Origin: Anaeramoeba flamelloides
Lineage: Eukaryota; Metamonada; Anaeramoebidae
Assembly: GCA_027625915.1 (NCBI GenBank)
Contig: JANTQA010000023.1
Location: forward strand, 3,410,001 to 3,474,000
DNA: 64,000 bases
Direction of reading: 5' to 3'
The translations under genes were made by a program, and so were the position numbers. A model generated the notes under the pieces. That model was given only the letters and a program-made list of their open reading frames with translations. It was not told where the DNA came from and did no database searches. Shown piece by piece: positions 50,848 through 61,816 of the stretch (the first letter of the stretch is position 1; each line of letters starts with the position of its first letter).

Positions 50848-50885
50848 AGATATTTCAAAAAGTGCCAAAGAGTGGTATTTCGAAA
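50848..50885 (+). repeat. Family K terminal motif, copy 3
   Basis: TTTCAAAAAGTGCCAAAGAG followed by TGGTATTTCGAAAC matches the motif at 39470 at most positions. No inverted partner was recognised. Confidence 0.45.
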
Positions 50886-51224
50886 CAAAAGTATTTGTGT
50901 TCAAAATTATAAATCACACCGATTTAAATTGGAAATTGCATGTTTATCTTTGGTACGTTTTTTCAAACAAGGTTCTCATTTTTGTTGATTTGTAGAAAAA
51001 TGCCTTTAAACTACATGTTTGTTTGTTTTAAATCGAGTATTATCACCTCATAACAAATAATATCAAAGCTTTTTTGCTCACTATACTTTACCCTTAATGA
51101 GTTAATTGTAAAATTTATTTCTCTCTGTTGTTTGATTGAATATATTACACTTTCTAATATAAATGAAACATCCTAACTTACAATTCCAATTCTACAAAAA
51201 TTATTATAGATTATTGTAAAGTAC

Positions 51225-51780
51225 TTAAGGTTTACAATCCCTGAAATTTGAAAAACGGATTATCATATGTAAGATGTGATGGTTTGTTAATTTTGTTTTT
51301 ATCTGATTGATCTTGTGTTTGGTATGGGATTTAAGAGTTGTTCAAAAAAGTAATTTTTAACAATTTATTATTGTTTTTTTTCGAAATCCGAATCGAACAG
51401 TGTTAGATTAATAGATTGGTTGGTGCTTAAGAATAAATTTAGATTGTGTTGTAGAAGAAAATTTTGATTTAAACTTTTCCTTCAATTAACAAATAAAAAA
51501 TTTTTTGTTTACAAGTTGCCAAAAAAATCAAAAATAATAAAAGGTTTCAATCAAAACCCAAAAAACACATTTTTTTTATAACCAACCTACCAATTAATCT
51601 TAAACCCTTCAATTCAGTTTTCTGAAAAAAAAAAAATAAAATTGTTAAAAATTACTTTTTTGAACAACTCTTAAATCCACTACCAAGCACAAGATCAAAC
51701 AGACAATAATCAAATTAACAAACCACCACATCTTACATAAGATAATGCATTTTTCAAATTTCAGGGATTGTAAACCTTAA
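51225..51780. mobile_element. Foldback MITE, family A copy 2
   Basis: It is 556 bp and flanked by TTAA on both sides (51225-51228, 51777-51780). The arms of about 200 bp start AAGGTTTACAATCCCTGAAA on both strands and stay alignable throughout, with more mismatches than in copy 1. It ends about 240 bp upstream of the ATG of the HeH-like gene, so it lies in that promoter zone. Confidence 0.92.
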
Positions 51781-52022
51781 AGACCAAACTCTCAAAAAAT
51801 ATTCCTCATCCTAAATAAATTGAAAAGTAAATTATTGAGGTTACCAAATTTCAACATCCCATTCAAATAACAAAGCTAATTTAAAACTTCAATCACATTG
51901 CGTTTTACCTTTAAAATAGTATTACATAATTTCAAAGATGACTCTTTTTTAAATTTTATTTTTTTGTTTTAATTTTTTAACGTTCCACCACGGCTTTTTA
52001 GATTTTAACAGAGTGTACTTAG

Positions 52023-53945
52023 ATGTCTGAAGCAATTTTAAAAGTAGGTAACCCAAATAGCAAAACAAAAGCTGAATTGATCAGACTACTTCGAAAGGCA
52101 GACATTAAAGTAAATACCAAATTAAAAAAGGATGCGATTGTAAAATTATTTAGAAAAACACAAATTATTTTGGAACAAGAAAATGAAGATGAAACTTCAG
52201 AGTCGTCTGAACAAGAATCTTTGGATGAAAGATCTTCTGAAAACGAAAGTGAGTCTGAATCTGAGCCTGACGATGACTCTGGATCTGAACCAGAAGAAGA
52301 CGATGATACAGATGAAGACGAAGATGAGAATGACGAAGAAGAAGAATCGGTAAATGAAGAAGGTGAAGATGAGAATGATGATACAGATGAAGATGAAGAA
52401 TCAACAAATGATGAACAAAGTGAAGAAGAAGAAGAAGAAGAAGACAAAGAGGAGGAAGAAGAAGAAGACAAAGAGGAGGAAGAAGAAGAAAATAAACTTT
52501 CCGAAAAAGAAATTGATCTTAAGAACCCTGAACAAGAATCTCAAAGCGAAGAAGAAAACGAAGAATTTAAAAACACAAAACAAAAGGAATTAGAATTGGA
52601 AGAAAAAGAGGTGGTGCTTAAACCATCAGAAGAGTCTGATGAATCTGAAGATCAGATATTGGAAGAATCAAAAACAGAAAATGAGAACAAAAAAGAAGAA
52701 GAAGAAGAAGAAGAAGTAGAAGGAGACGGGGAAGAAGAGGAAATTGAAAAAGTTGAAACAGAAGAAAGTACAAATAGTGAAGAGGAAATAGATGAAGAAG
52801 AGGAAGAGGAGAAAGAATTCGAACAAGTATCACAAACAAATAATAAATTTTCAAAATCAAGTGAAGAAGACGAAGCACAAAGCGAAAGAGAGAGTTATGA
52901 AGAAGAAGAAGAAGAAAAAGAAAATGAATCCGAAGAAGAAAATATTGATGAAATAAGATTAAGTAGACTTAACAACGAATTTCAACAACAAGACTATCAA
53001 ATTATGAAAAGAAACTCTGGATTAAAAACACCAAAATTACCAAATTCTTCAAAAAAAAACCAAAAAACAAAAAAGAAAAGCAAAAGTCTCAAAAAAAAGA
53101 AAAAAAAACTTAATAGATTTGGTACTCAGCAAAGAAGGAAAAAAAGAAGGGATCAAAGAATACAACAAAACCAAATTCACAGTGAAAAGTTAAATCGAAA
53201 AAGAACATTCCAATCTGAATGGTATGAAGGCATCAATTATCTCAAAGAAGATGATGAAGATGATGAAAAAGAAAAAGAAAAATTTTATAAAAAATTTAAT
53301 GCTAAAAAATATAAGAACCGAAGGCTATTAAAGAGAAAACAAAACAAAAACAAAAACAAAAACAAAAATAAAAATAAAAACCTTATTGAAAGATCTGAAA
53401 ACTCGAATATATTTTCAAACGTTTCTCCAAAAGATCAAATGTTACCCTTGGCAAAACTGTTATCAGCCGAAAAAAATAATATGAATGCAATTCCAAGAAG
53501 ACTACAAATCCAACAACAAGAAAATGGCTTTAATGGAAACAGTTCTGATTCTGGTTCTGGTTCTGCTTCCGAGAATGGGTCTGGCTCTGATTCAGAGAAT
53601 GAATATAATTTTAATGAACAAAATGAGAATTCCTTTGCTAAGAATCTTGAAGTTTTAAATCAACAACAAAGAAATTTTTCTCACCAAGACAGGTTTAATT
53701 ATAATCAAACAAAACCTATTAAAAATAATACCAGACAATCTTTATTAAAATTTGAATCAAAAATAGAGGATAAAGATCAGAATAATTCTTCTGGTAATAA
53801 CAACAGATATAATCGTATTGAGCATAATTATGATGGCGAAGGTGATGGCGATTATGGTTCTGATAATAATGATTTTATGGAAGAAAAATTTATCCATCAA
53901 AATCAATTCGAAAATGGAGACGAGAATGAGAATTACAATATGAAT

Positions 53946-53978
<33 letters not shown>

Positions 53979-54281
53979 AATTATGCTGGAAATGAAAATG
54001 AAGAATATTCCTCAGAATCAGAAATACAGTTATTACAAACCCCAATTCAAAATGAAGATTTTTCAGAAGAGGATGAAGATGGTTTAAATAATAATGATGA
54101 ATATAAAATTGAAATTGATGATCCACAATCAAGAAATTTGATAAATGAGACAAACCATTCCTCCAATAATAAAATTAATCTTACCATTAATCAAATCTGG
54201 CTTTATAATTTATTTATTATAGCTTTAACGATATTTTTAATTTTTATTATTTGGTATATATTTGATTATAATTTTAAATAA
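52023..54281 (+). CDS. HeH/SAP-like acidic protein with C-terminal transmembrane helix (putative inner nuclear membrane protein)
   Basis: Residues of about 8-45 (NPNSKTKAELIRLLRKADIKV then NTKLKKDAIVKLFRK) have the two-helix pattern of HeH/SAP domains, the LEM-related fold of Heh1/Src1 inner nuclear membrane proteins. Residues 56-320 are an extreme Glu/Asp/Ser tract, followed by a Lys/Arg-rich region (about 340-460) that could serve as a nuclear signal. A second acidic, Asn-rich stretch follows, and then one hydrophobic helix at about 725-747 (WLYNLFIIALTIFLIFIIWYI) close to the C-terminus. This order suggests a DNA- or chromatin-facing N-terminus anchored by a tail, but it lacks the MSC/winged-helix domain and second membrane helix of Heh1/MAN1. 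It could also be a tail-anchored acidic protein of another kind. There is a single exon of 752 residues. Confidence 0.75.
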
Positions 54282-54689
54282 GAATTAGACACTAAAGATA
54301 TATTAACTGAGTTTTTACTCGGGTTTTTATCTATTATTATTATATTCTTATTTTGGAAACACTTTAATGTTATATATTATTTATAATATTAATAATAATA
54401 AATCTTTTTTTTTCTTTTATTTTTATTTGATTTTGAATTATATTGAGAGAATTTTAATTAAAACAATTATTTCAATAATAAAGGTGTTAGATATTAAAAA
54501 TACTTTTTTGAAAATATAAATTCATCCGGTCTTTTTTTTTTCACAAGCCTATCCTCAATATTATTAACAAGAATAAATAAAATAGTCTTTTCTGTTAATA
54601 ATTTTATAGAAAGATTTAATGGTTTCCAATTTTTTATGTTGGTTTGTTTTGGATTTGGTGATACTGTCGCAAAGTCTGATATGAACTCT

Positions 54690-55200
54690 ATTAAACGCAA
54701 GGTTCCCCAGCAAAAATGAAAAATTCACTTTTTTTTTGTTTTTGAATAAACCCACAAAAGATTTTTTTGAAATAATTGAAATAATAACTTCTGATTAGAG
54801 TTGATATTTATAAAAGAAATTACAAATAAAATAAAAATTATCAAAAAAAATAATAAAATGTTAATAAAAAATTGGTTACCACTTTTAATGAAAATTCTTG
54901 AAAAAAATTTCTCAAGTTCTTTGGAAAATTAAAATTGTTGATTATACCATTTTTTAATAATAAATTTTGGAATTTAAAAAAAAAAAAAAATTCAATTTTC
55001 TTATAGTTTATTGGGATTTTCAAACATTTTTTTTTTTATAACTTAGTTTTTTTTAAAAAAAAAAAAAGAAAAAGAAAGAAAAAGAAACACACAAAAAAAA
55101 GTAAAAACCAAAACAATTGATAAATTCGAAAAAAAATGAAAAAAAAAAAAAAAAAGAAAAAATGATATTTTTTTTGAGAATAATATTAAACTAAACCCAT
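54690..55200. mobile_element. GGGCCC-family MITE, family B copy 3 (incomplete right end)
   Basis: The left end has AAGGTTCCCCAGCAAAAATG then AAAAATTCAC. Interior landmarks shared with copies 2 and 4 occur in order (AATTAAAATTGTTGAT, GGGATTTTCAAAC for GGAGTTTCAAA, GAGAATAATATTAAAC). The typical CCTTTGACT right end is absent; the next copy begins within about 20 bases. Confidence 0.6.
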
Positions 55201-55765
55201 AAATTAAACTTCATTTCACTTAAAGTAACCCAGATAAAAATGAAAAATTAACTTTTTTTAAGAATCAACCAAATTTACAATTGTTTAGAAATAAGAGAAA
55301 TAATCAACTTTAGATACAAGTTGCAAATAATAAAGAAATACCTGAAAAAACTTAGTATTTCAAAAAAAAATCTGTTAAAAATTCTTTGGACCCTTTTCAT
55401 TGGAATGTTTTGTAAATAATTTCTCAATTTCTTTCGAAAATAAAAATTATTGATAATAAGAATTTTTAATTGTAAATATATGAATTTTAATAAAAAACAC
55501 AAAATACTCACTTTCATTTAAGTTAATTTGGAGTTTCAACATTAATTTTTTTTTCAAATGTTTTTAAAAAAAAATCAATAAAAAACAAAAAAAAAACAAA
55601 AAAAGACTATATGGTAAAAAATGATTTTTCATCAAAATAGAAAAAAAAAAAGCAGATTTAAAAATTGAAATTTTATTTTGTGAAGAATAATGAAAAAAAC
55701 TCATTGAGTGATTACTATTTCTTCACTATATGTGTACTTCTTTGACTGGAAAATAGTTTATATAA
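55201..55765. mobile_element. GGGCCC-family MITE, family B copy 4
   Basis: The left end TTAAACTTCATTTCACTTAA continues AGTAACCCAG; the right end is CTTTGACTGGAAAATAGTTT. The interior follows copy 2 closely, including GTTTAGAAATAAGAGAAATA and TTTTTAATTGTAAATATATG. It sits directly after copy 3 in the same orientation. Confidence 0.7.
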
Positions 55766-56003
55766 AAACACCTTTTCAAAATTTTTTCACACCAAAATTC
55801 GATTTGTGAAAAAAAAAACACTTATTTAATCAATTCAAGAAGAAATAATAAATTAGAACCTTTCGCTAATTGAAATTTTAACAATTGTTTATAAATTACA
55901 ATACTCACAAAACAAAAAATATACAGTTATCAATACTAATTAATCCAGAGAGTTTTATTTTTATTTGGAGAGAGCAAAACAAAAAAATACATTAGTAACA
56001 TAG

Positions 56004-56296
56004 TTGAAATTCTATTAGGAATATTGATCGATCAAAGGTTAGATACTACCAATTAATTTTATTTGAGTTCTTCTATTTGGAAAAACTCAACTTTAACATA
56101 ATATCAATTTTAAAAAAAAAATTGATTGAACGGAACAAGCTACTTAATTCAAAAAATGAAGGAAACGAAAAACTAAAAGATGAAAAAATGATTTTCATAT
56201 TTTACAAAAAATCAAAATTTATTTCCAATTTGAATGAAATTGTATTATTTTAATTCTTTATAACATTTTAGCTTTATAGAAAATTTTGAATTTTAG
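56004..56296. repeat. Dispersed repeat, family C copy 3 (partial)
   Basis: It is collinear with the second half of 39583-40130: TATTGATCGATCAAAGGTTA, ACTCAACTTTAAC, AAATCAAAATTTATTTCCAA and GAATGAAATTGTATTATTTTA appear in the same order. The first half is missing or unrecognisable. Confidence 0.55.
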
Positions 56297-56404
56297 TTTA
56301 TTTTTTAAACAAAAAACTTACTTGTTGGTAACAGAATCATTTTCCCACTAATAAATACTATTCCACAATTCAAAACTTTTTCTCAAATAAATACTTGTTC
56401 GCAG

Positions 56405-56409
<5 letters not shown>

Positions 56410-56439
<30 letters not shown>
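56410..56439. repeat. (TA)n microsatellite, target of a MITE
   Basis: About 15 TA units end exactly at the left end of the 56440-56637 element; three more TA units follow its right end. Confidence 0.95.
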
Positions 56440-56442
<3 letters not shown>

Positions 56443-56637
56443 TCAGTTTCACTTTTAAGGCACAAACTTTCAACCAAATTTAAAGAACAAAAAAAATCTC
56501 AAATTAAGGCACAAAATTCAAATTCTAGTAAAAATAAATTATAAAAAAAAAAATTCCAAATTTTGTTCCTTATTTTAATATTTTTTTTGTGCCTTAAATT
56601 TGGTTGAAAGTTTGTGCCTTAAAAGTGAAACTGACTG
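56440..56637. mobile_element. 198 bp TA-flanked MITE, family E
   Basis: The inverted ends start CAGTCAGTTTCACTTTTAAG and are identical for at least 44 bp (through GGCACAAACTTTCAACC and AAATTTAA). TA flanks both sides. The CAGT terminus and TA target are typical of Tc1/mariner-type MITEs. The interior of about 100 bp is AT-rich and noncoding. Identical arms suggest a recent insertion. Confidence 0.95.
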
Positions 56638-58526
56638 TATATATAATATTTTTTTTATTGTATTCAAGAACATTTAATAATTAAATTTAATCCATAATTA
56701 ACTTTTAAATCAACTAAATATATAAAAACCTGATCTTTTAAAAAACTTAAAAAGCAATTAAAACCAAAAACTCAAAAAAAAAATATTTAATTCACAATAT
56801 TTGAAATGAGCATTACCAATTTTTTATTACTGGAATTTCACAAAAATAAAGTTAAGAAGACGATTTTTTACGAATAATTAAATTTATTTTAAATGACATT
56901 GTTTAGTCTCAATTTTCTTAGTGATTATTTGTCTTTTCGATGATCTTTTTTTACCACAGGATATTTTTCAAAAAAAAAAGTATCATAAAAATTAAAAAAA
57001 AAACAATAAAAAAAAAAAAATGAAGAAGAAAAAGAAAACAGAAGAAAAACAAAAATTTGAGTATAAAAAAGAAAAAGTAAAATAAAAATTAAGAAAAACA
57101 AAAGAAAAACAAAAATTAGAAAAAATAATTCTGATACAAACAATTCGAAAATATTTTTTTCAATAAGAATATTATATAAGCCATTAAAACATCTTCCATT
57201 AACATTATATGGGAATTAAAATGCTTGAAAACTAATCAATATTAAAAATTTAAGAAATTTTTTGTAGAAAAACTATAAAAAATTAACAAACAAAGAAATA
57301 ATAAATCAGTTAAAATTTAAAAGATATAATTAAATAAAAAAGAAGTAAATAAAGGAGAAAATAACGAGTTAACGAATTGTTAAAGTTGAAAGTATCGTAG
57401 TGTATTTATTTTTTTTTTTTAATTTCCAAAATTTAAAAAGAATCACGTAAAAACTATACATTTTATTAACTTATTTAAAATAATGAACAACCTAAACACT
57501 TGAAGAAACTCTAGTGCACCCCGCAAAAATATTTTACCATAATTAAAAAGAAAAATTTTTTATTTAAAAGACAAAAATATTTAAATTATCGATTAAGTTC
57601 ACCAATTCTAAAAGTCAGTACATTTATCAATTGCTCAGATAGATATTACTATGAATTCAATAAAAATTCCAGAAAATTTTGTCTTTTATGTTTAAAGTAT
57701 AAAAAGAGGGAAATTAGAGATAATATTGGTGATTTTTTATGGATAAGAACTTCTGATATAAAACTTTGGTTAATATTTTCTAAAAAAATTACATAATAAA
57801 AAATCTGTATGAAAAATTTTTAAACCAAATAGTTTGTAAATATTTATCGATCAATAATCATGAAATCTATGATTTTAAACTTTTGGTCTAAAATTAAATT
57901 CAAGTAAAATGAAAACTAGAGTGAAATTTAAATTTATTCAATAATAAAAAATATAAGAAAAAGATAAAAGTTGAAGAAAATTTAAAAAATAATTCTGATT
58001 AGAATAATAATAGAGAAACTAACAAAAAAATATAACCGTTCTGGAAAAAAATTCAACACAGATTTTCATTGAAAACCTTAATAGAATCTGAAAATGAAAA
58101 GTTTGTTCAATTGATAAAAGAAACAAAAAAAATAAATACAGACAAAATGAAGTTTTTAATACAATAAAAAATTTTTTAATACTATCTTTTGGCATCTCTT
58201 TTTTCTTTGATTGTTCAATTATTAAAAAATATATTAAAAAAAATTGACTATTTTTGAGATCTTCAAAACCACTTGAACACTTGGGTATGAAAGTAGATCT
58301 TAATTGTGTTTGTTGATTCAATTGAAAATAATATAACGGATTATGATTTGAAGTTAATTTTTTTCATCTCTTAATTGATCTTACAATTCTTTTTCAGGTT
58401 CTATTAAGGTTCCCAATGAAAAAATGCGTTGAAATTGTTTTCCAGAACTGTAAATTGAGCAATTTAGAAAAAACTGATTCTGATCTAAAAAATTATAAAA
58501 CATTTTATTGATTAGAATACAGGGTA

Positions 58527-58920
58527 CAGTCAATTCAAAGCGACCGTGAAGATTTTATAAATATCAAATTTTGATGTTGATATAAATTTTTAAAAAGTTC
58601 AATATGAGAATAATAAAGCTCATATTGAAAAAAAAATTCCTAAATGAGCCATATTCAAGAATTTTTTCTGATTTTCAAAAAATAAATTTTAAGAAATCAA
58701 AATGACCACCATCAAAAATTCATAAAGAAACCACATAAAATGTCCTCTAAAAAAAATTAATTTTTTCTTCGATGACATTAGAAGAATATTTTTCATATCA
58801 ACTTTTTTATGAAAAAATATTTTCAATATAAACTTTCTTATTCTTATATTATTAGAGTTAAAAATCTATATCAACATCAAAATTTGAAATTGATAAAATT
58901 TCACGGTAGCCTTGGAACTG
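58527..58920. mobile_element. 394 bp TA-flanked MITE, family F copy 1
   Basis: The left arm starts CAGTCAATTCAAAGCGACCG then TGAAGATTTTATAAAT; the inverted right arm reads CAGTTCCAAGGCTACCGTGA then AATTTTATCAA. Both continue with CAAATTTTGATGTTGATATA. TA is adjacent at the left and two bases out at the right. Arms of about 70 bp run into further weaker pairing (TTCAATATGAGAATAATAAA with its inverse). There is no coding frame. Confidence 0.85.
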
Positions 58921-59266
58921 ATGTATAAACTAACAGAACCAACTTTCTTTAAAATTATAAAGTGAATCAAAATTTTTGAAAATTTCTTTGATTTGAAACA
59001 TTTTTGAAATAATCTATTCAAAAAAAGAAAAATTTCATTTTATAAATTTTATTTTTTAAATATCAAAAATGATGATCCTTATTTTAAAAAAAGAATTATT
59101 AAAAAGATGAAAACAAAAAGAAAAGAACAATAAAAAAAAAAAAAAATAAGGGTTATAATATTATTTTTAATGGGTAATAAGTTACTTTTATTTTTATAAT
59201 AATATTGTTATTTGATTTTTTTTAAAATAAAAAATTAATCTTCAAAGTAATAATAATTGAAGAAAA

Positions 59267-59625
59267 TTACAAATCCTTTAATTGCTTTTTAATTCTCGAG
59301 ATGCGTTTTTTCAATTGTTTAACTTCTTCATTTAATTCCTTATTTGCCTTTTTTTCTTTATTGAAACTTTTTAATCTTTTTCCGTATAATTTCTCTAATT
59401 CAAGATATTTGTTTTTTTGTTCTGATTTTTGTTTTGATGAACTTTTTAAAAGATCTGAGATTTTATTTTGGTAGTAATTTTTTTGTTCTTCAATTGTTGA
59501 ATTTAAGAGATTTAATTTATTTGTAATGAAATTTTCTATTTCAAAATCATCATAACTTCGGATTTTTTTTTTAATTTCGTCAATAATACTTTCCGTTAAA
59601 TCTTCATTGCTAAAATCTTCCAATG
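59267..59625 (-). CDS. Last exon of a small coiled-coil protein, function unknown
   Basis: The frame encodes about 118 residues (EDFSNEDLTESIIDEIKKKI to RISRIKKQLKDL) with heptad-like spacing of Leu, Ile and Lys, so it is probably a coiled coil with a basic C-terminus. There is no in-frame ATG: the first codons are TTG GAA GAT, and a stop lies just upstream. AAATAG directly before them makes a good splice acceptor at 59625, so a short 5' exon is expected at higher coordinates. ATGAGATCAA followed by GT near 59750-59765 could supply an in-frame start, but that is a guess. I do not recognise the family. Confidence 0.5.
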
Positions 59626-61816
59626 CTATTTAGAGATCGTAAAAAAAAATAATGATAAAAAAAAAAATAATTGAAAGATCAGTTAGAAAATTGAAAAGAT
59701 GATAATAAAATGAGTTGAATGGAATATATTTATAAAAATATTATTTAATAATTGACTTGATCTCATTTATAACCTTAGTATGAAAAAAATCAAAAAGCTA
59801 TTAGCATATCTACCAACAGCAAAATTGTTTTTAATTTTAAAGTAAAAATTTTGTTTTAAAAAAAATTTTCGATTTTGAAGATCTTTTTTTGGAATATTTC
59901 TTATACATTGACCCCAAATACCCATATTTCGAGTATAAAAAATGTGCATTTTATTCTTTTTGATCCAATATAATAACTAATTCAGTATTCAGTAATTTTT
60001 CCAAATCCAATTTAATTTTGAAGGTAAACTCATTGAAATTTTGAGAAAAATTTTAAAATTAGAAGGGAATTTTTTTTAATTTTTCATTTTTTAGAACTTT
60101 TTTGGTTTTTTGATTTTTTTTTTTTCAGTTAAAAACATATGTGCAAAAAGTGATGTCTTTATATTTTAAGTTTTTTTTACATATGTGAATTAAATCTAAA
60201 ATTAACTCTATTTTTTAAAAAAATTTTAAAAATTGATCCTAAATTTTTAGAATTCATTTTTTTTAGAATAGAACTATAAGAAGCCAATGTAATATTTACT
60301 TAATTTTTATTAACTTTTTCTTTTACATTTCATGTGTGAACTTTTTCGAAAAAAAAAAAAAAAAACAATTTTTAATTTAAAATGTGGGTTTCAACTGTCA
60401 GACCTGGATTATTTTAGTAAAACTCTTACACAATTTGAAATCAAAAATTAAAGGATATTTTTTTGAAAGATTTGTATGGGTTTGGGAGGAAAGAGTGAGC
60501 TTTAGAAAGAGTGTCACATATAAACAAAGGGGGAATAGGAAAGAAATGATATCCTCAAGATATTTGAGTTATGAAAATATTTTTTTTATCTCATATTAAG
60601 GAATATCAAAAAAAAAGACACTCTAATGGGTATATATTCCAAAACATTCTTGAAATGGGTTTTTTTCTATTTTGAACTCCAGAAGAACTAATAAATTTCA
60701 AAATTTTAGGAATTTGATATTTTTTTCTGATAAGATCTCTAATTGTAAGTTGGTAATATATTTAAAAACCACAAGCTAAGCATTATTGAAAAGAGTTGAT
60801 TTTTTGAATTCTTTTTATTGGAAATTAGATAATACTTTCCAGAGAAGATCAATAGCAGCGCTGTGGAAAACACTATTAATTTGTAATTAAGAATTAAATC
60901 AGAACCAATTTCAAATTCCTAAATTTTTGAAATTTATTAGTTCTTCTGGAGTTCAAAATAGAAAAAAACCCATTTCGAGAATGTTTTGGCCCATATACCC
61001 CTTAGAGTGTCTTTTTTCGAGATATTCCTTAAAATGGAAATACTATTCAATTCATATAGGTGTCAATTTTCTTGAGAATATCATTTCTTTCTTTTTGCCT
61101 TTTGTTTATATGTGACACTCTTTTCTAAAAACACACCGAATCATTTTACAAAACTATTTGAAGAAAAATAAAATAAACAAAATTTTCATACCAAAAAAAT
61201 TGTTTATTAAATCTGAGGCAATCTTCAACTATTTTTATTCACTAAACCGTGTTTACAATTTGATTTCCGTTTTTTATAATTGGGGGATTTGAGGATATTT
61301 TTTTTACAGATAATATACAAAATATATAGTAAAAAAATCTCACCTCCTTTTGCTTATTTTTCTTTTTCAAAAAGGATTTGCAAAAAGAAATTCTGTTGAA
61401 ATTTATTGTTCTCTTCTGAAAAAAGATAAAAAAAAAAAGGAGTGATTTTTCCCGATTTATGATCAAAACACCTTTGGAGATACAATTGTAAATATTGTTC
61501 CTTTTGTTTCCCCAATCAACAGTAATTGAATCGAGAATTTCATAGATTCAGAGATTCGTACTTTTAAATGGTTTGACAAATCAAGTATAAAACAGATGGA
61601 AACTAAATGGGAATAATATCTTGAACCGAAACAGTACAACCCATAATCAAATTAACATTTTTGGATAAATATTGGCGTTCTTAGGAAAAAATTATTTTTT
61701 TTTTTTTTTGATAGAAAAAATCAAGACTAAAAAAAGTAAAAGAATCTCAAGAGTAAAAAAGAAAAGCGAAAAAATCTGAAAAAATAGCAAAATGATCAAA
61801 AAATTAGAACGCTTAC
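59626..61816. other. Intergenic region holding a large foldback, no gene assigned
   Basis: It contains the compound foldback at 60500-61125. The remainder must include the missing first exon of the coiled-coil gene and possibly a last exon of the PAS gene, neither of which I can place. Long T runs occur near 60116, 60344 and 61694. Confidence 0.5.
60500..61125. mobile_element. Compound foldback element, family G
   Basis: Arms of about 215 bp (60500-60720 and 60910-61125) are inverted. Inner parts pair as TTTTGAACTCCAGAAGAACT with its inverse and CCAAAACATTCTTGAAATGG with CCATTTCGAGAATGTTTTGG. Outer parts pair as GAGTGTCACATATAAACAAA with TTTGTTTATATGTGACACTC. Each arm also holds its own inverted AGAGTGTC/GACACTCT pair (about 60507 and 60617; 61011 and 61112), so arms may be composite. 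The loop is about 190 bp. It is noncoding. Confidence 0.85.

Larger units (their letters stand above)
48814..52022. other. 3.2 kb intergenic region, no gene
   Basis: The first 250 bases are extremely T-rich (Furry 3' flank). A small hairpin lies at about 49465-49500, a family K motif at 50848-50885 and a foldback element at 51225-51780. The rest shows nothing that I can name. Confidence 0.6.
54282..59266. other. 5.0 kb intergenic region, no gene, densest repeat cluster
   Basis: It contains two head-to-tail family B elements (54690-55765), a partial family C repeat (56004-56296), a TA microsatellite carrying a MITE (56410-56637) and a TA-flanked MITE (58527-58920). No coding sequence is supported. 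Confidence 0.65.

Noticed and set aside
52019-52471. Minus-strand Ser-rich frame of 150 codons
   Set aside because: It is the antisense shadow of the Glu/Asp-rich tract of the 52023-54281 gene.
59767-59949. Sixty-codon minus-strand frame as the first exon of the coiled-coil gene
   Set aside because: No donor site near its end joins in phase to 59625, and its composition looks random.
61242-61466. Third exon of the PAS gene
   Set aside because: The best acceptor (CAG near 61422) would give a stop codon at the junction, and the frame has no recognisable domain.
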